Assembly (NCBI RefSeq): GCF_001751365.1
Contig: NZ_LJGT01000038.1
Span: 1,217,540-1,281,539, forward strand
DNA: 64,000 bases
Source: Streptomyces abyssalis
Lineage (GTDB): Bacteria; Actinomycetota; Actinomycetes; Streptomycetales; Streptomycetaceae
Direction of reading: 5' to 3'
The position numbers and the translations under genes are program-made. The notes beneath the pieces are model-generated. The model was given only the letters and a program-made list of their open reading frames with translations. It made no database searches and was not told the DNA's origin. Every line of letters begins with the position of its first letter. Within the stretch, counting starts at the first letter, position 1. Shown here one piece after another: positions 49,877 to 57,792 of the stretch.

Positions 49877-50464
49877 GTGCGCAGAGCGTCGAGATGGGTA
49901 CGGAAGCCGCTGTACGCAGGGGTGTTGGTGGTCGGCCTCGTGGCCCTCGCCGTGGGGCTGTATCTGTTCCAGCCGTGGAAGCTGTGGACCGACGAGAAGG
50001 TCGACGAGGCGCTTCCCGGCGCTGCCGTGTCCGGGAAGCCGGACGGACCGGCGGAGCCGGAGAAGCCCGGTGAGTCCGCCGCACCGGGCAAAGGCGGGAA
50101 GCCGGCCGGGCCGACGACGCTGGCCTCGGGCGAGTTCATCACCCATGAGCACGAGACCACCGGGAGTGCGAAGGTCGTCGAGCTTCAGGACGGGTCCCGG
50201 GTCCTGCGGCTGCAGGACCTGAACACCAGCAACGGTCCCGACCTCAAGGTCTGGATCACCGACGCGAAGGTGAAGCCGGGCACGGCCGGCTGGCACGTCT
50301 TCGACGACGGCGCCCACCTCAGCCTGGGCGAACTCAAGGGCAACAAGGGCAGCCAGAACTACACGCTGCCCGCCGGGGCGGACCTGGACGAATACAGCAG
50401 CGTGACGATCTGGTGCGACCGCTTCGACGTCTCCTTCGGAGCAGCCGAACTGTCCCGCGCCTGA
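49877..50464 (+). CDS. Membrane-anchored DM13-domain protein, copy 2
   Basis: 195 aa from GTG 49877 with GGGGAGG upstream. It is nearly identical to the protein at 28426-29013 across the DM13 domain and differs mainly in the linker (residues 55-80). Homology continues about 150 bp upstream, so a larger block was duplicated. One copy is inside the AICE and one is in the outer att segments. Confidence 0.8.
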   Translation: MRRASRWVRKPLYAGVLVVGLVALAVGLYLFQPWKLWTDEKVDEALPGAAVSGKPDGPAEPEKPGESAAPGKGGKPAGPTTLASGEFITHEHETTGSAKVVELQDGSRVLRLQDLNTSNGPDLKVWITDAKVKPGTAGWHVFDDGAHLSLGELKGNKGSQNYTLPAGADLDEYSSVTIWCDRFDVSFGAAELSRA

Positions 50465-50599
50465 TCGCACCGGTACGGCGCCAGGTCGGTTCTTCTTCGC
50501 TGCGGTCCCGCTCCGCCCGTGTGGGCACAGATGTCTGCCCTCACCGCCAATGCCCACACGGTTGACGCTGGTACAGGGCCGGTCGTTGTCCCCAAGTCC

Positions 50600-51517
50600 T
50601 CACGGATGGACGCTGACGATCGTCTTTCCCTTGATCCGCTCGGTCGGGTTGAAGGCGGCGACGGCATCGTCGAGGGGCGAGACGTTGCCGATGTTGGTCC
50701 GCAGCCGTCCGTCACGCACCCGGCGGACGATTTCAGTCAGTTGGGCACAGTCGGCCTCGACGACGAAGTCCACCGCCAGGCCGTCCGCGGGCCGCGCCTC
50801 GGGCGGCCCGACGATGGACACCAGCGTTCCTCCGGCTCGGACCAGGCCTGCGGACCGTTTCTGGATGTCGCCGCCGATGACGTCGAGGACCAGGTCGACG
50901 GCGCCGACGTCTTCCAGCGCGTCGTTCTCGAGGTCGGCGAACTCCTGCGCGCCGAAGTCGAGCGTCTTCTGGCGGTCACCGGCACGTCCCGTGCCGATGA
51001 CGTACGCGCCGAACTCAGCTGCGAGCTGCGTCACCATCGACCCGACTGAGCCGGCCGCGCCGTGCACGAGCACGCTCTGCCCCGCCTGAAGGCGGCCGTG
51101 CTCGAACAGTCCCTGCCACGCGGTCAGCCCTGAAACCGGCAGGCTCGCGCCCACCGTGAAGTCGACGTCGCCCGGGAGCGGGGCGAGGTTGCGTGCCTCG
51201 ACGGCCACGTACTCCGCCAGGGTGCCGTCGCGATGCCAGTCCGTGAGGCCGAACACCCGCTGTCCCACTGACAGCCCCGTCGCGCCGTAGCCGAGGGCGG
51301 TGACCACTCCGGCCAGCTCGTGCCCGGGGATCGACGGTGTCCGGTCACGTCCGGCACGGTCGGTCCAGGTCGAGGGCCACGTCAGCTCCGTCGGGACGAA
51401 TCCCGACGCATGAACCTCGACGACGACGTCGTTCGTCGCCGGTTCAGGCTCGGGCCGCTCCGTCAGCGTCATCCCGGCCGTTCCCGCAGCCTGGTCCGTC
51501 ACCACAATCGCTCTCAT
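50600..51517 (-). CDS. NADP-dependent quinone-oxidoreductase-like MDR enzyme
   Basis: 305 aa from ATG 51517 with AAGG upstream. It belongs to the zinc-free medium-chain dehydrogenase family: IPGHELAGVV, the FGLTDWHRDGTLAEYV loop, and the NADP fold VHGAAGSVGSMVTQLA. The Cys of the catalytic zinc site is absent, as in quinone/enone reductases. It is a single gene; the substrate is probably an enone or quinone. Confidence 0.87.
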   Translation of the reverse strand: MRAIVVTDQAAGTAGMTLTERPEPEPATNDVVVEVHASGFVPTELTWPSTWTDRAGRDRTPSIPGHELAGVVTALGYGATGLSVGQRVFGLTDWHRDGTLAEYVAVEARNLAPLPGDVDFTVGASLPVSGLTAWQGLFEHGRLQAGQSVLVHGAAGSVGSMVTQLAAEFGAYVIGTGRAGDRQKTLDFGAQEFADLENDALEDVGAVDLVLDVIGGDIQKRSAGLVRAGGTLVSIVGPPEARPADGLAVDFVVEADCAQLTEIVRRVRDGRLRTNIGNVSPLDDAVAAFNPTERIKGKTIVSVHP

Positions 51518-51595
51518 CAGGCACCTTCCTGCATCCAGTTCTCGCCGCCACACTCTGTGCGCGCCCTGCGCGAGGCGGTTCTGTTCGGCGGTGGG

Positions 51596-51931
51596 TCAGG
51601 TGGTTGTCAGGGGGATGCGCAGGGTGGTGGTGCCGCTCATGTCGAGCCATGCGTTGTCCGGTGAGCGCGTCATGCGGAGCGTGACGTGGGCGCAGTGGGG
51701 GCAGCGGCCGACGAGGCCGGGGGCTCGGGTGTAGACGCGGAGCCGGGCCACGGGTTCGGTGATTCCGCAGTTGGCGCAGCGGCCGTGGGCGCTGGTGAGG
51801 TCGACGGCGAAGATCTCGGAGAGCGGGCCTGCCATTGCGTTGCCGTCTTCGTACTCGTCGCTGTCCTCGTGGCCGTGGCCGTGGCCGTGGCTGGCGGGGT
51901 GGCCGTCGGGGTGGTGGTTCATGTCAGCCAT
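51596..51931 (-). CDS. DUF6510-like zinc-ribbon protein
   Basis: 111 aa from ATG 51931 with GGAGG five bases upstream. The His-rich N-terminus (HPASHGHGHGHEDSDE) could bind metal. The core has GRCANCG and GRCPHCAH, a rubredoxin-like zinc ribbon. It starts one base after the flavoreductase stop, so it is the third gene of that operon and may assist the redox pair. Confidence 0.78.
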   Translation of the reverse strand: MADMNHHPDGHPASHGHGHGHEDSDEYEDGNAMAGPLSEIFAVDLTSAHGRCANCGITEPVARLRVYTRAPGLVGRCPHCAHVTLRMTRSPDNAWLDMSGTTTLRIPLTTT

Positions 51932-51932
51932 G

Positions 51933-52703
51933 TCAGCCTCCACTGGGGCCGAATCGTTCGGTGCGGATGCGGTCGGGGTCGTGGCCCAGGTCGACGAGGA
52001 GGTTCGCCGTCGTCTCGACGAATCCGGTGGGGCCGCAGACGTAGCACATCGGCTCGGTCTGCGGGGGCCACGCGAAGGCGGTGATGTCCTCCTGGCGGAT
52101 CCGTCCGGGCCGGCGCGGCCAGCCGTCGGGTGAGGTCCGCGTGTAGAGGAAGTCCGTGGCCAGGCCGGGGTCGCCGCTCGTCAGCTCGGCGGCGTAGTAG
52201 CCCTCGGCCGGGCTGCGTACGGAGTGCAGCAGCCGGAAGGGTGTGGAGTCGGCGGTCTCCCGCCGGGCGCGGATCATCGCCATGAGGGGGACGACGCCGG
52301 AGCCGCCGCCGATCAGCAGCACGGGCCGAGTTCCGCCGGGTTGCCACACGAACCAGCCGCCGACCGGGCCGCGCAGCTCCACCGGGTCCCCGACTGCGAG
52401 TTGATCGACCAGGTAGGGGGAGACCTCGCCGTCGGCGACCCGCTGCACGGTGATCTCGACGTACTGCCCGCCCGGTGCGGAGGCGAGTGAGTAGCTGCGC
52501 TGGGCGCTGTAGCCGTCCTCGGCGGTCAGCCGGACGTCGACGTGCTGTCCGGCGAGGTGACCGGGCCAGCCGGCCACGTCGAGTACGAGAGTGCTGGCCG
52601 TCGCGTTCTCCGCCCGGCGTTCCACGAGCGTGGCGACCCGCCAGCGCAGGCCTGTGCCTGCGCCCTCTTGCCCTAGTCGCCCTGGTACCGCTGTTCGCGC
52701 CAT
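51933..52703 (-). CDS. Ferredoxin-NADP-reductase-like flavoprotein
   Basis: 256 aa from ATG 52703. FAD domain: QRSYSLASAPGG (RxYS motif). NAD(P) domain: LLIGGGSGVVPLMAMIR and the terminal CYVCGPTGFVETTANLL. No iron-sulfur domain is attached. It overlaps the molybdopterin oxidoreductase gene by 31 bp, so it probably passes electrons to or from that enzyme. Confidence 0.88.
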   Translation of the reverse strand: MARTAVPGRLGQEGAGTGLRWRVATLVERRAENATASTLVLDVAGWPGHLAGQHVDVRLTAEDGYSAQRSYSLASAPGGQYVEITVQRVADGEVSPYLVDQLAVGDPVELRGPVGGWFVWQPGGTRPVLLIGGGSGVVPLMAMIRARRETADSTPFRLLHSVRSPAEGYYAAELTSGDPGLATDFLYTRTSPDGWPRRPGRIRQEDITAFAWPPQTEPMCYVCGPTGFVETTANLLVDLGHDPDRIRTERFGPSGG

Positions 52704-53272
52704 GGGTCTCCGTAGTCGTGGTAGCCGAGGCTCTCCCAGAAGCCGGGCTCGTCCCCGGTCAGCAGGCGCATGCCGTGCACCCATTTCGCCGACTTCCAGA
52801 AGTAGAGGTGGGGGACGAGGAGCCGGGCGGGTCCACCGTGTTCCGGCGGGATGTCGTCGCCTTCGTAGCCGTAGGCGATCCAGGCCTGGCCGTCCAGCAG
52901 GTCCTCCAGCGGCAGGTTCGTGGTGTAGCCGCCGTAGGAGCTGACCATGACGAAGTCCGCGGCGGTCTCCACGCCGGTCAGGAGCACGTCGAGGGAGACG
53001 CCCTGCCAGGAGGTGTCGAACTTCGACCACTTCGTCACGCAGTGCAGGTCAAGGGTTGGGCTCTCACTCGGCAAAGACGTCAGCTCGGCCCAGTTCCAGG
53101 AGTGCCGGTCCCCCGTCTCGGTCGTCACCGTGAACTCCCAGTCCTCGCGGTCGATCCGAGGCGTCGGCCCGGCCGAGAGCACGGGGAAGTCATGTGTCTC
53201 GTACTGCCCCGGCGGCAGCCGCCGGGAGGACTCCCGCGGACGGCCATGGAAACCGGGGGAGACCACACCCAT
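52673..53272 (-). CDS. Molybdopterin-dependent oxidoreductase (sulfite-oxidase fold)
   Basis: 199 aa from ATG 53272 with GGAG upstream. The molybdenum ligand Cys is in LHCVTKWSK; other typical parts are FPVLSAGPTP, YGGYTTNLPLEDLLDG and the end HDYGDPWREQRY. There is no dimerisation domain and no Tat signal peptide, as in the YedY-type minimal enzymes that stay cytoplasmic. It is the first gene of an operon with the flavoreductase and DUF6510 genes. Confidence 0.88.
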   Translation of the reverse strand: MGVVSPGFHGRPRESSRRLPPGQYETHDFPVLSAGPTPRIDREDWEFTVTTETGDRHSWNWAELTSLPSESPTLDLHCVTKWSKFDTSWQGVSLDVLLTGVETAADFVMVSSYGGYTTNLPLEDLLDGQAWIAYGYEGDDIPPEHGGPARLLVPHLYFWKSAKWVHGMRLLTGDEPGFWESLGYHDYGDPWREQRYQGD

Positions 53273-53405
53273 CCGCGACTCCTTCTCCTCTGTCCCCGAA
53301 GGGAACGGGACGCAGCGCGCCCTCGGCACCGAACGAACCGTCGACCTCCCAGGAACGTACGACCCGGCGATCAAGAACGCGACCGGAGGAGCCGTTCGGC
53401 GCAAT

Positions 53406-53490
53406 CACCGTGGGGCCGAATCCCACCGCCTCCGCCGAGGTCGGAGAAGCAGCAGGTCAGAGGGCGCGTCTCCGGTCGGGAGACGCGCCC
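53406..53490 (+). repeat. Degenerate att copy E with tRNA-like 3' flank
   Basis: CACCGTGGGGCCGAATCCC through CACCGCCTCCGCCGAGGT matches the T-arm and acceptor end of tRNA-Ser. The next 85 bp also match the flank of the intact tRNA, including the terminator (12-bp stem, 53462-53473 with 53479-53490). This is the most distal relic and may carry the original chromosomal flank of the tRNA. Confidence 0.7.
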
Positions 53491-53574
53491 TCCGCGGGCG
53501 CTCTGTCTCACCCCGTTCCGCGCGATCACGCGATGAGCCCCTCAGCCATCGGCGCCGGTGAATGCGAGATTGCG

Positions 53575-53640
53575 GCGTTCCCTGTCGGATCTGTGGTTCG
53601 CCTGATGTACCGCAAGTGGCCTGGCCGGCCCGAGAGTCTC
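53575..53640 (+). pseudogene. Second fossil of the AICE glycosyltransferase
   Basis: VVRLMYRKWPGRPESL resembles EVGLMYRKWPGQATNQ of the intact gene. Only about 15-20 codons are recognisable. It lies 140 bp after att copy E. Confidence 0.5.
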
Positions 53641-53693
53641 CGTTGCCGCCCGGCGCTTGACCTTGTGGTTACTGCAAGGACGAACCTGGTGTC

Positions 53694-54518
53694 ATGCTTT
53701 CCATCAGCGATTTCAGCGAGATGTGCTGCCTGTCGCCGCAGACGCTGCGCTTCTACCACTCCGAGGGCTTGCTGGTCCCGGCCGATGTCAACGAGCAGAC
53801 CGGCTACCGCTCGTATACGTTCGCGCAGGTCGAACAGGCCATGTTGATCACCGTTCTGCGCGGCACGGGGATGAGCGTCAAATTCGTCCGGCGTGCTCTC
53901 GACGAGCCGGACACGGCAGCCGCCCTGTTGGAGCAGCACGACAGGGAGGTGCAGCGCCAGAGAGAGGCCCAGGACGAGGCCATCAGCGACGCGCGCGAGC
54001 TGTTCGGCTCGTGGCCCGAGGCGCGCGTGCGCCACGTACCCGAGATGACCGTGGTGTCGAAGCTGGTGCCCGGCCCGTCGGCCGGTCGCACCCAGTACGA
54101 CTGGGAGAAGGCCGATGCCGCCCTCACCGCCGCCGTTGAGGAGGTGGTCGAGGCCGTGGAGGCGTGCGGAGCCGTCGTGTCGGGGATCCCTTGGAGAACC
54201 TGGGCCGGCGATACCCCTGAGCAGAAGAGGCAGTGCCTCACCGCCGAGGGACCGCACTGGCTGGTGAAGATCCCCGTCACAGCGGACGAGGAAGCGATCG
54301 CGGCCTTGCCCGGCGACGTTGAGGTGCAGACTTTCGAGGCCCGGGACGAGCTGTCGATATTCATCCCGGGCAAGAGCTCGATGGCCAAGTACGCCACTGC
54401 GATGTCGCGCCTCGCCACGCATCCCCTCGACGCCGCCTTCATCGACTTCGGCGGCGTCCGCCAGCTGCTGCACGACGACGGCGTGGAGACCGCCGCGGCG
54501 ATCCGCGAGCTCGGGTGA
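53694..54518 (+). CDS. MerR-family regulator with C-terminal effector domain
   Basis: 274 aa. The winged-helix N-terminus (ISDFSEMCCLSPQTLRFYHS; NEQTGYRSYTFAQVEQAMLI) is followed by a coiled coil (about 85-125) and a C-terminal domain of about 140 residues that looks like a GyrI/SRPBCC-type ligand pocket. No target gene is obvious; the neighbouring epoxide hydrolase is convergent. Confidence 0.85.
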   Translation: MLSISDFSEMCCLSPQTLRFYHSEGLLVPADVNEQTGYRSYTFAQVEQAMLITVLRGTGMSVKFVRRALDEPDTAAALLEQHDREVQRQREAQDEAISDARELFGSWPEARVRHVPEMTVVSKLVPGPSAGRTQYDWEKADAALTAAVEEVVEAVEACGAVVSGIPWRTWAGDTPEQKRQCLTAEGPHWLVKIPVTADEEAIAALPGDVEVQTFEARDELSIFIPGKSSMAKYATAMSRLATHPLDAAFIDFGGVRQLLHDDGVETAAAIRELG

Positions 54519-54524
54519 ACCTGC

Positions 54525-54600
54525 GCGAGGTTCGCGGCTCAAGGACCGCACCATCCGCAGACGCGAACGCGGCTCGGCAACGTACTGGCCGGGCGGGGTG
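54525..54600 (-). pseudogene. Fossil of a GntR/UTRA regulator
   Basis: Read on the minus strand: YVAEPRSRLRMVRSLSRE in near-perfect agreement with the hinge of the regulator at 29544-30305 (residues about 67-85). Only about 25 codons survive. Together with the att and glycosyltransferase relics just before it, it marks the remains of an AICE-like element. Confidence 0.6.
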
Positions 54601-54647
54601 CCAACCGGGGGTGCGGCGCCGCACGGCCGGACTCCGGGTCGTGCCGG

Positions 54648-55874
54648 TCAGCGGCGGTCGCGGAAGGTGCGGCGGAGGTCGTCGACCCAGGCTTCGGGGA
54701 CTTCCCACGGGATGAAGTGGCCGCCGTGGTCGTGGGCGGTGAGGTTGACGGGGTTGAACCAGCCCTCGCGCATCCTGGACCAGAAGCCGACGCGCTGCTC
54801 GGTGGTGACGCCGGGCGGGTTCTCGTGACCGACGAAGGTGATTCCGACGGGAGCCTCGACGACGGGGCGGCGGTCGTGGACGGGGGCCCAGGGGTAGCGG
54901 TTGGCGTTGGCGTAGTAGCGGATCGAGGTGCCGATCGCGTTGTTCACCCAGTAGATCATCGCGTGGGTGAGCAGGTCGTCCCTGGAGAAGACGGTCTCGA
55001 CGTCGCCCCCGCAGTCGCTCCAGCTCCACCAGCGTTCCAGCAGCCAGGCCAGCACGCCCACGGGGGAGTCGGTCAGGCCGTAGGCGAGGGTGCTGGGGTC
55101 GAGCGTGTGGGCGCACAGGTGGACGGCGTTGCGGCGCTCCATGGCGACGATCTGCTGGTGGACGTCGTCGGGCAGGCCCTCGGGGATGGGTCTGCCGCGG
55201 CTGAGGTCCCAGGCACGGTCGCCGGTGAAGAAGTCGAGGTTGAGGCCGGAACCGATGTGGATCGCGTGCAGCTCGTCGGGGTACTTGTGGCCGAGCTGGC
55301 TGGTGATCAGGCCGCCGATGTCGCACCCGGCGGCGGCGTACTTCTCATGTCCGAGTGTGCCGGTCATGAGGGTGTGCCAGAGGTCGGCGGCCTTCCAGAA
55401 GTTCATGTCCGGGTGGTCGGTCAGTGGAGTGGAGAAGCCGAAACCGGGCAGCGAGGGCACGATCACGTCGAAGGCGTCGGACGGATCTCCGCCGGACGCG
55501 GCCGGGTCGGCGAGCGGGTCGATGACCTTGGACCAGTGCCAGAACGTCCAGGGCCAGCCATGGGTGAGGATCAGCGGCACCGGTTCCGGGCCCACGCCGG
55601 GCTTGCGCATGAAGTGCACCGGGACGCCGTCGACTTCGGTGCGGTAGTGCTCGTAGGCGTTGATCGCGGCCTCGGCCTTGCGCCAGTCGTACTCGTCGCG
55701 CCAGTACTCGGCCAGCTCCTGCAGAAAGGCGCGTCCCACGCCGTAGGACCAGTCGTCGTTGGCGATGTCGTCCGGCCAGCGGGTCAGCCGCAGACGGGTG
55801 CGGAGGTCCTCCAGGACCTCGTCGGAGACGTGGACCGGAGTGGACTCCAGCGGGAAACGCACGGAACGGGACAT
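54648..55874 (-). CDS. Epoxide hydrolase (alpha/beta hydrolase with EHN domain)
   Basis: 408 aa from ATG 55874. The N-terminal EHN domain (about 1-95) precedes the hydrolase fold: oxyanion HGWP (105-108), nucleophile D185 in GCDIGG, and the catalytic His in AHDHGGHFIPWE near the end. These are the residues of microsomal-type epoxide hydrolases, which open epoxides to diols. It is followed upstream on the same strand by another alpha/beta hydrolase; the 131-bp gap allows cotranscription. Confidence 0.9.
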   Translation of the reverse strand: MSRSVRFPLESTPVHVSDEVLEDLRTRLRLTRWPDDIANDDWSYGVGRAFLQELAEYWRDEYDWRKAEAAINAYEHYRTEVDGVPVHFMRKPGVGPEPVPLILTHGWPWTFWHWSKVIDPLADPAASGGDPSDAFDVIVPSLPGFGFSTPLTDHPDMNFWKAADLWHTLMTGTLGHEKYAAAGCDIGGLITSQLGHKYPDELHAIHIGSGLNLDFFTGDRAWDLSRGRPIPEGLPDDVHQQIVAMERRNAVHLCAHTLDPSTLAYGLTDSPVGVLAWLLERWWSWSDCGGDVETVFSRDDLLTHAMIYWVNNAIGTSIRYYANANRYPWAPVHDRRPVVEAPVGITFVGHENPPGVTTEQRVGFWSRMREGWFNPVNLTAHDHGGHFIPWEVPEAWVDDLRRTFRDRR

Positions 55875-56005
55875 GGAGGAGCACCGCCTTCGGAAGCAGG
55901 CTGAACGAGCAGGACCTGTGGGCCATGATGGAGCGCGCCGCTGCCCAAGTCGCGCGGTTCCGTGGGCCGTTGCGGATGTCGCCCGTCGGGCGGAACCACC
56001 GCTGC

Positions 56006-56836
56006 CTACCCCGCCGGAGGAAAGGCGGCGGTGAGGTGGGTCATCAGCCGGGCCGGCGCGTCTTCCTGGAGGAGGTGGCCCGCGCCGTCGATCCAGTGGA
56101 GTTCGGCGTGGGGGATTCTCCCGTGCAGCCACTCGGCATACCGGGGCGGGAGGATGCGGTCCTGGCGGCCCCAGATCAAGCGGACGGGAATCGAGATCCC
56201 GCCCAGGAGCGGTTCGTAGCCGACCGTGTCCGCCTGCCTGATCTGGCTGTACTGGCGGTAGAACGCGGCCTGTCCTTCCGCGCCCAGCCAAGGCGCCATG
56301 AACGCCTCGAGGACGCCGGGCCGGAAGCCGGCGTGGGTGGCGTTTCGCAGGTGGGCGGCCACCAGCGCCTGGTGCGCGTAGCCGGGGAGCTCGTGGAACA
56401 CGTCCGGGTGCTTCAGGATCAGCTGGAAGAGCCCTCTCTCCCATTCACCGCCGCTCACCGCGTCGAAGAGCGTCAGGTCGGCGTAGCTCACTTCTTCCAG
56501 CAGCAGCGTTCGCAGCGCCACCGCGCCGCCGATGTCGTGGGCGACCACGCTGGGGCGGGACAGCCCCCAGTGTTCGAGAAGGCGGGTGAAGTTACGCGCA
56601 TGAGCCGCCAGGCTGAGGTCCTGGCCTTCCCGCTTCTCCGACTGGCCGAACCCGAGGTGGTCGAAGACGAAGACTCGTCGGTGGACGGCGAGAGCCGGGG
56701 CGATGTCCCGCCAGAGGAAGGACGAATACGGGGTCCCGTGGACGAGAACCAGCGGTTCTCCGCTCCCGAAGGCCGACCACCGCACAGCCCCGTCGGGCGT
56801 CCGGAATTCTTCGCCCAGTTCCCAGCCCACGGTCAT
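56006..56836 (-). CDS. Alpha/beta hydrolase (dehalogenase/epoxide-hydrolase-like)
   Basis: 276 aa from ATG 56836. Oxyanion HGTP (33-36), nucleophile D101 in AHDIGG (Asp instead of Ser), and the catalytic His in DGAGHLLQED. An Asp nucleophile places it with haloalkane dehalogenases and epoxide hydrolases, not esterases. It is upstream of, and in line with, the EHN-type epoxide hydrolase. Confidence 0.86.
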   Translation of the reverse strand: MTVGWELGEEFRTPDGAVRWSAFGSGEPLVLVHGTPYSSFLWRDIAPALAVHRRVFVFDHLGFGQSEKREGQDLSLAAHARNFTRLLEHWGLSRPSVVAHDIGGAVALRTLLLEEVSYADLTLFDAVSGGEWERGLFQLILKHPDVFHELPGYAHQALVAAHLRNATHAGFRPGVLEAFMAPWLGAEGQAAFYRQYSQIRQADTVGYEPLLGGISIPVRLIWGRQDRILPPRYAEWLHGRIPHAELHWIDGAGHLLQEDAPARLMTHLTAAFPPAG

Positions 56837-56944
56837 GCTCCTGTCTGCCCAAGGGCGCCGTAGGCACCGTTGCCGGACGCTACCGCACGGGAATCCGCAT
56901 GCCGGGCGTCGGTCCGCAGGCCGCAGCCCGGTCGTACGTACGGG

Positions 56945-57520
56945 TCAGTGGAGGGTGGGCCGGTAGATGAGCTCCTGGATGTGACCGTCGAGCGTCCGGT
57001 GCTCGACCAGTTCAAGGTCGAAGTCGGCCGCACCCCGGAAGACCGGGTCCAGGCCGCTCCGACCGGTGATGACGGGGAAGAGCGTCACCTGCACGCGGTC
57101 GACCAGACCGGCCGCCATCAGCGCCCGGTTCAACGACAGGCTGCCGTGCGAGCGCAACGGCACCTCGGACTCCTCCTTGAGCCGGGCGACGACGTCGACG
57201 GCGTCACCGCTCACGACGGTTCCGTCAGGCCAGTCGAGGGGCCCTTCGAGCGTCCTCGACACCACCGTTGCCGGCAGGTTCCTCATCCGGGTGACCCACG
57301 GGTCGCGCACCTCGGACTCGTCGGTGCTCTCGGCCAGCATCTGAGCGAACGCACGGTACGTGTTGGCCCCGAAGACCATCCGCTGCTCCGCGCCGTACAG
57401 GGCAAGGCGGTGGTCGAGCAACTCGGGGCCCTGCTTGCCCCAGTAGCCGGTCCAGTCGGCGCCGGCGGCGCCGTAGCCGTCGAGGCTGGAAAAGACGTCG
57501 AAGGTGTAGCTGGCGGTCAT
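56945..57520 (-). CDS. RibD C-terminal/dihydrofolate-reductase-like protein
   Basis: 191 aa. The opening FDVFSSLDGYGA, then QRMVFGANTYRAF, and VPLRSHGSLSLNRALMAAGL show the DHFR-like fold of the RibD C-terminal family, which binds NADPH. Stand-alone members in actinobacteria rarely act in riboflavin synthesis; the substrate is unknown. It is divergent from the alpha/beta hydrolase at 57793. Confidence 0.85.
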   Translation of the reverse strand: MTASYTFDVFSSLDGYGAAGADWTGYWGKQGPELLDHRLALYGAEQRMVFGANTYRAFAQMLAESTDESEVRDPWVTRMRNLPATVVSRTLEGPLDWPDGTVVSGDAVDVVARLKEESEVPLRSHGSLSLNRALMAAGLVDRVQVTLFPVITGRSGLDPVFRGAADFDLELVEHRTLDGHIQELIYRPTLH

Positions 57521-57792
57521 GTCGTTCCCCTCCGGTGCGTTGGTCGGTGTTGGTACAGACTCGGGCCGCCGCGAGACTCATCGGTGTCGGACCGGCCGCG
57601 CCGGTTGCGCCTCACGGTGTACGCCTCCTCGGCGTGCACTGTGAGCGACGGTGCGGATACTCTCCGAAGAGCCGTCAGGAAGGCGTCCGGGGCCCACACG
57701 CACCCACGTCGCCGCCCGCACGGGTCCGCGCCTCACCGGCGACCAGAGCCACGGAGCGGGCGACCAGAGCCACGGAGCGAAGGGGCAGGAAG

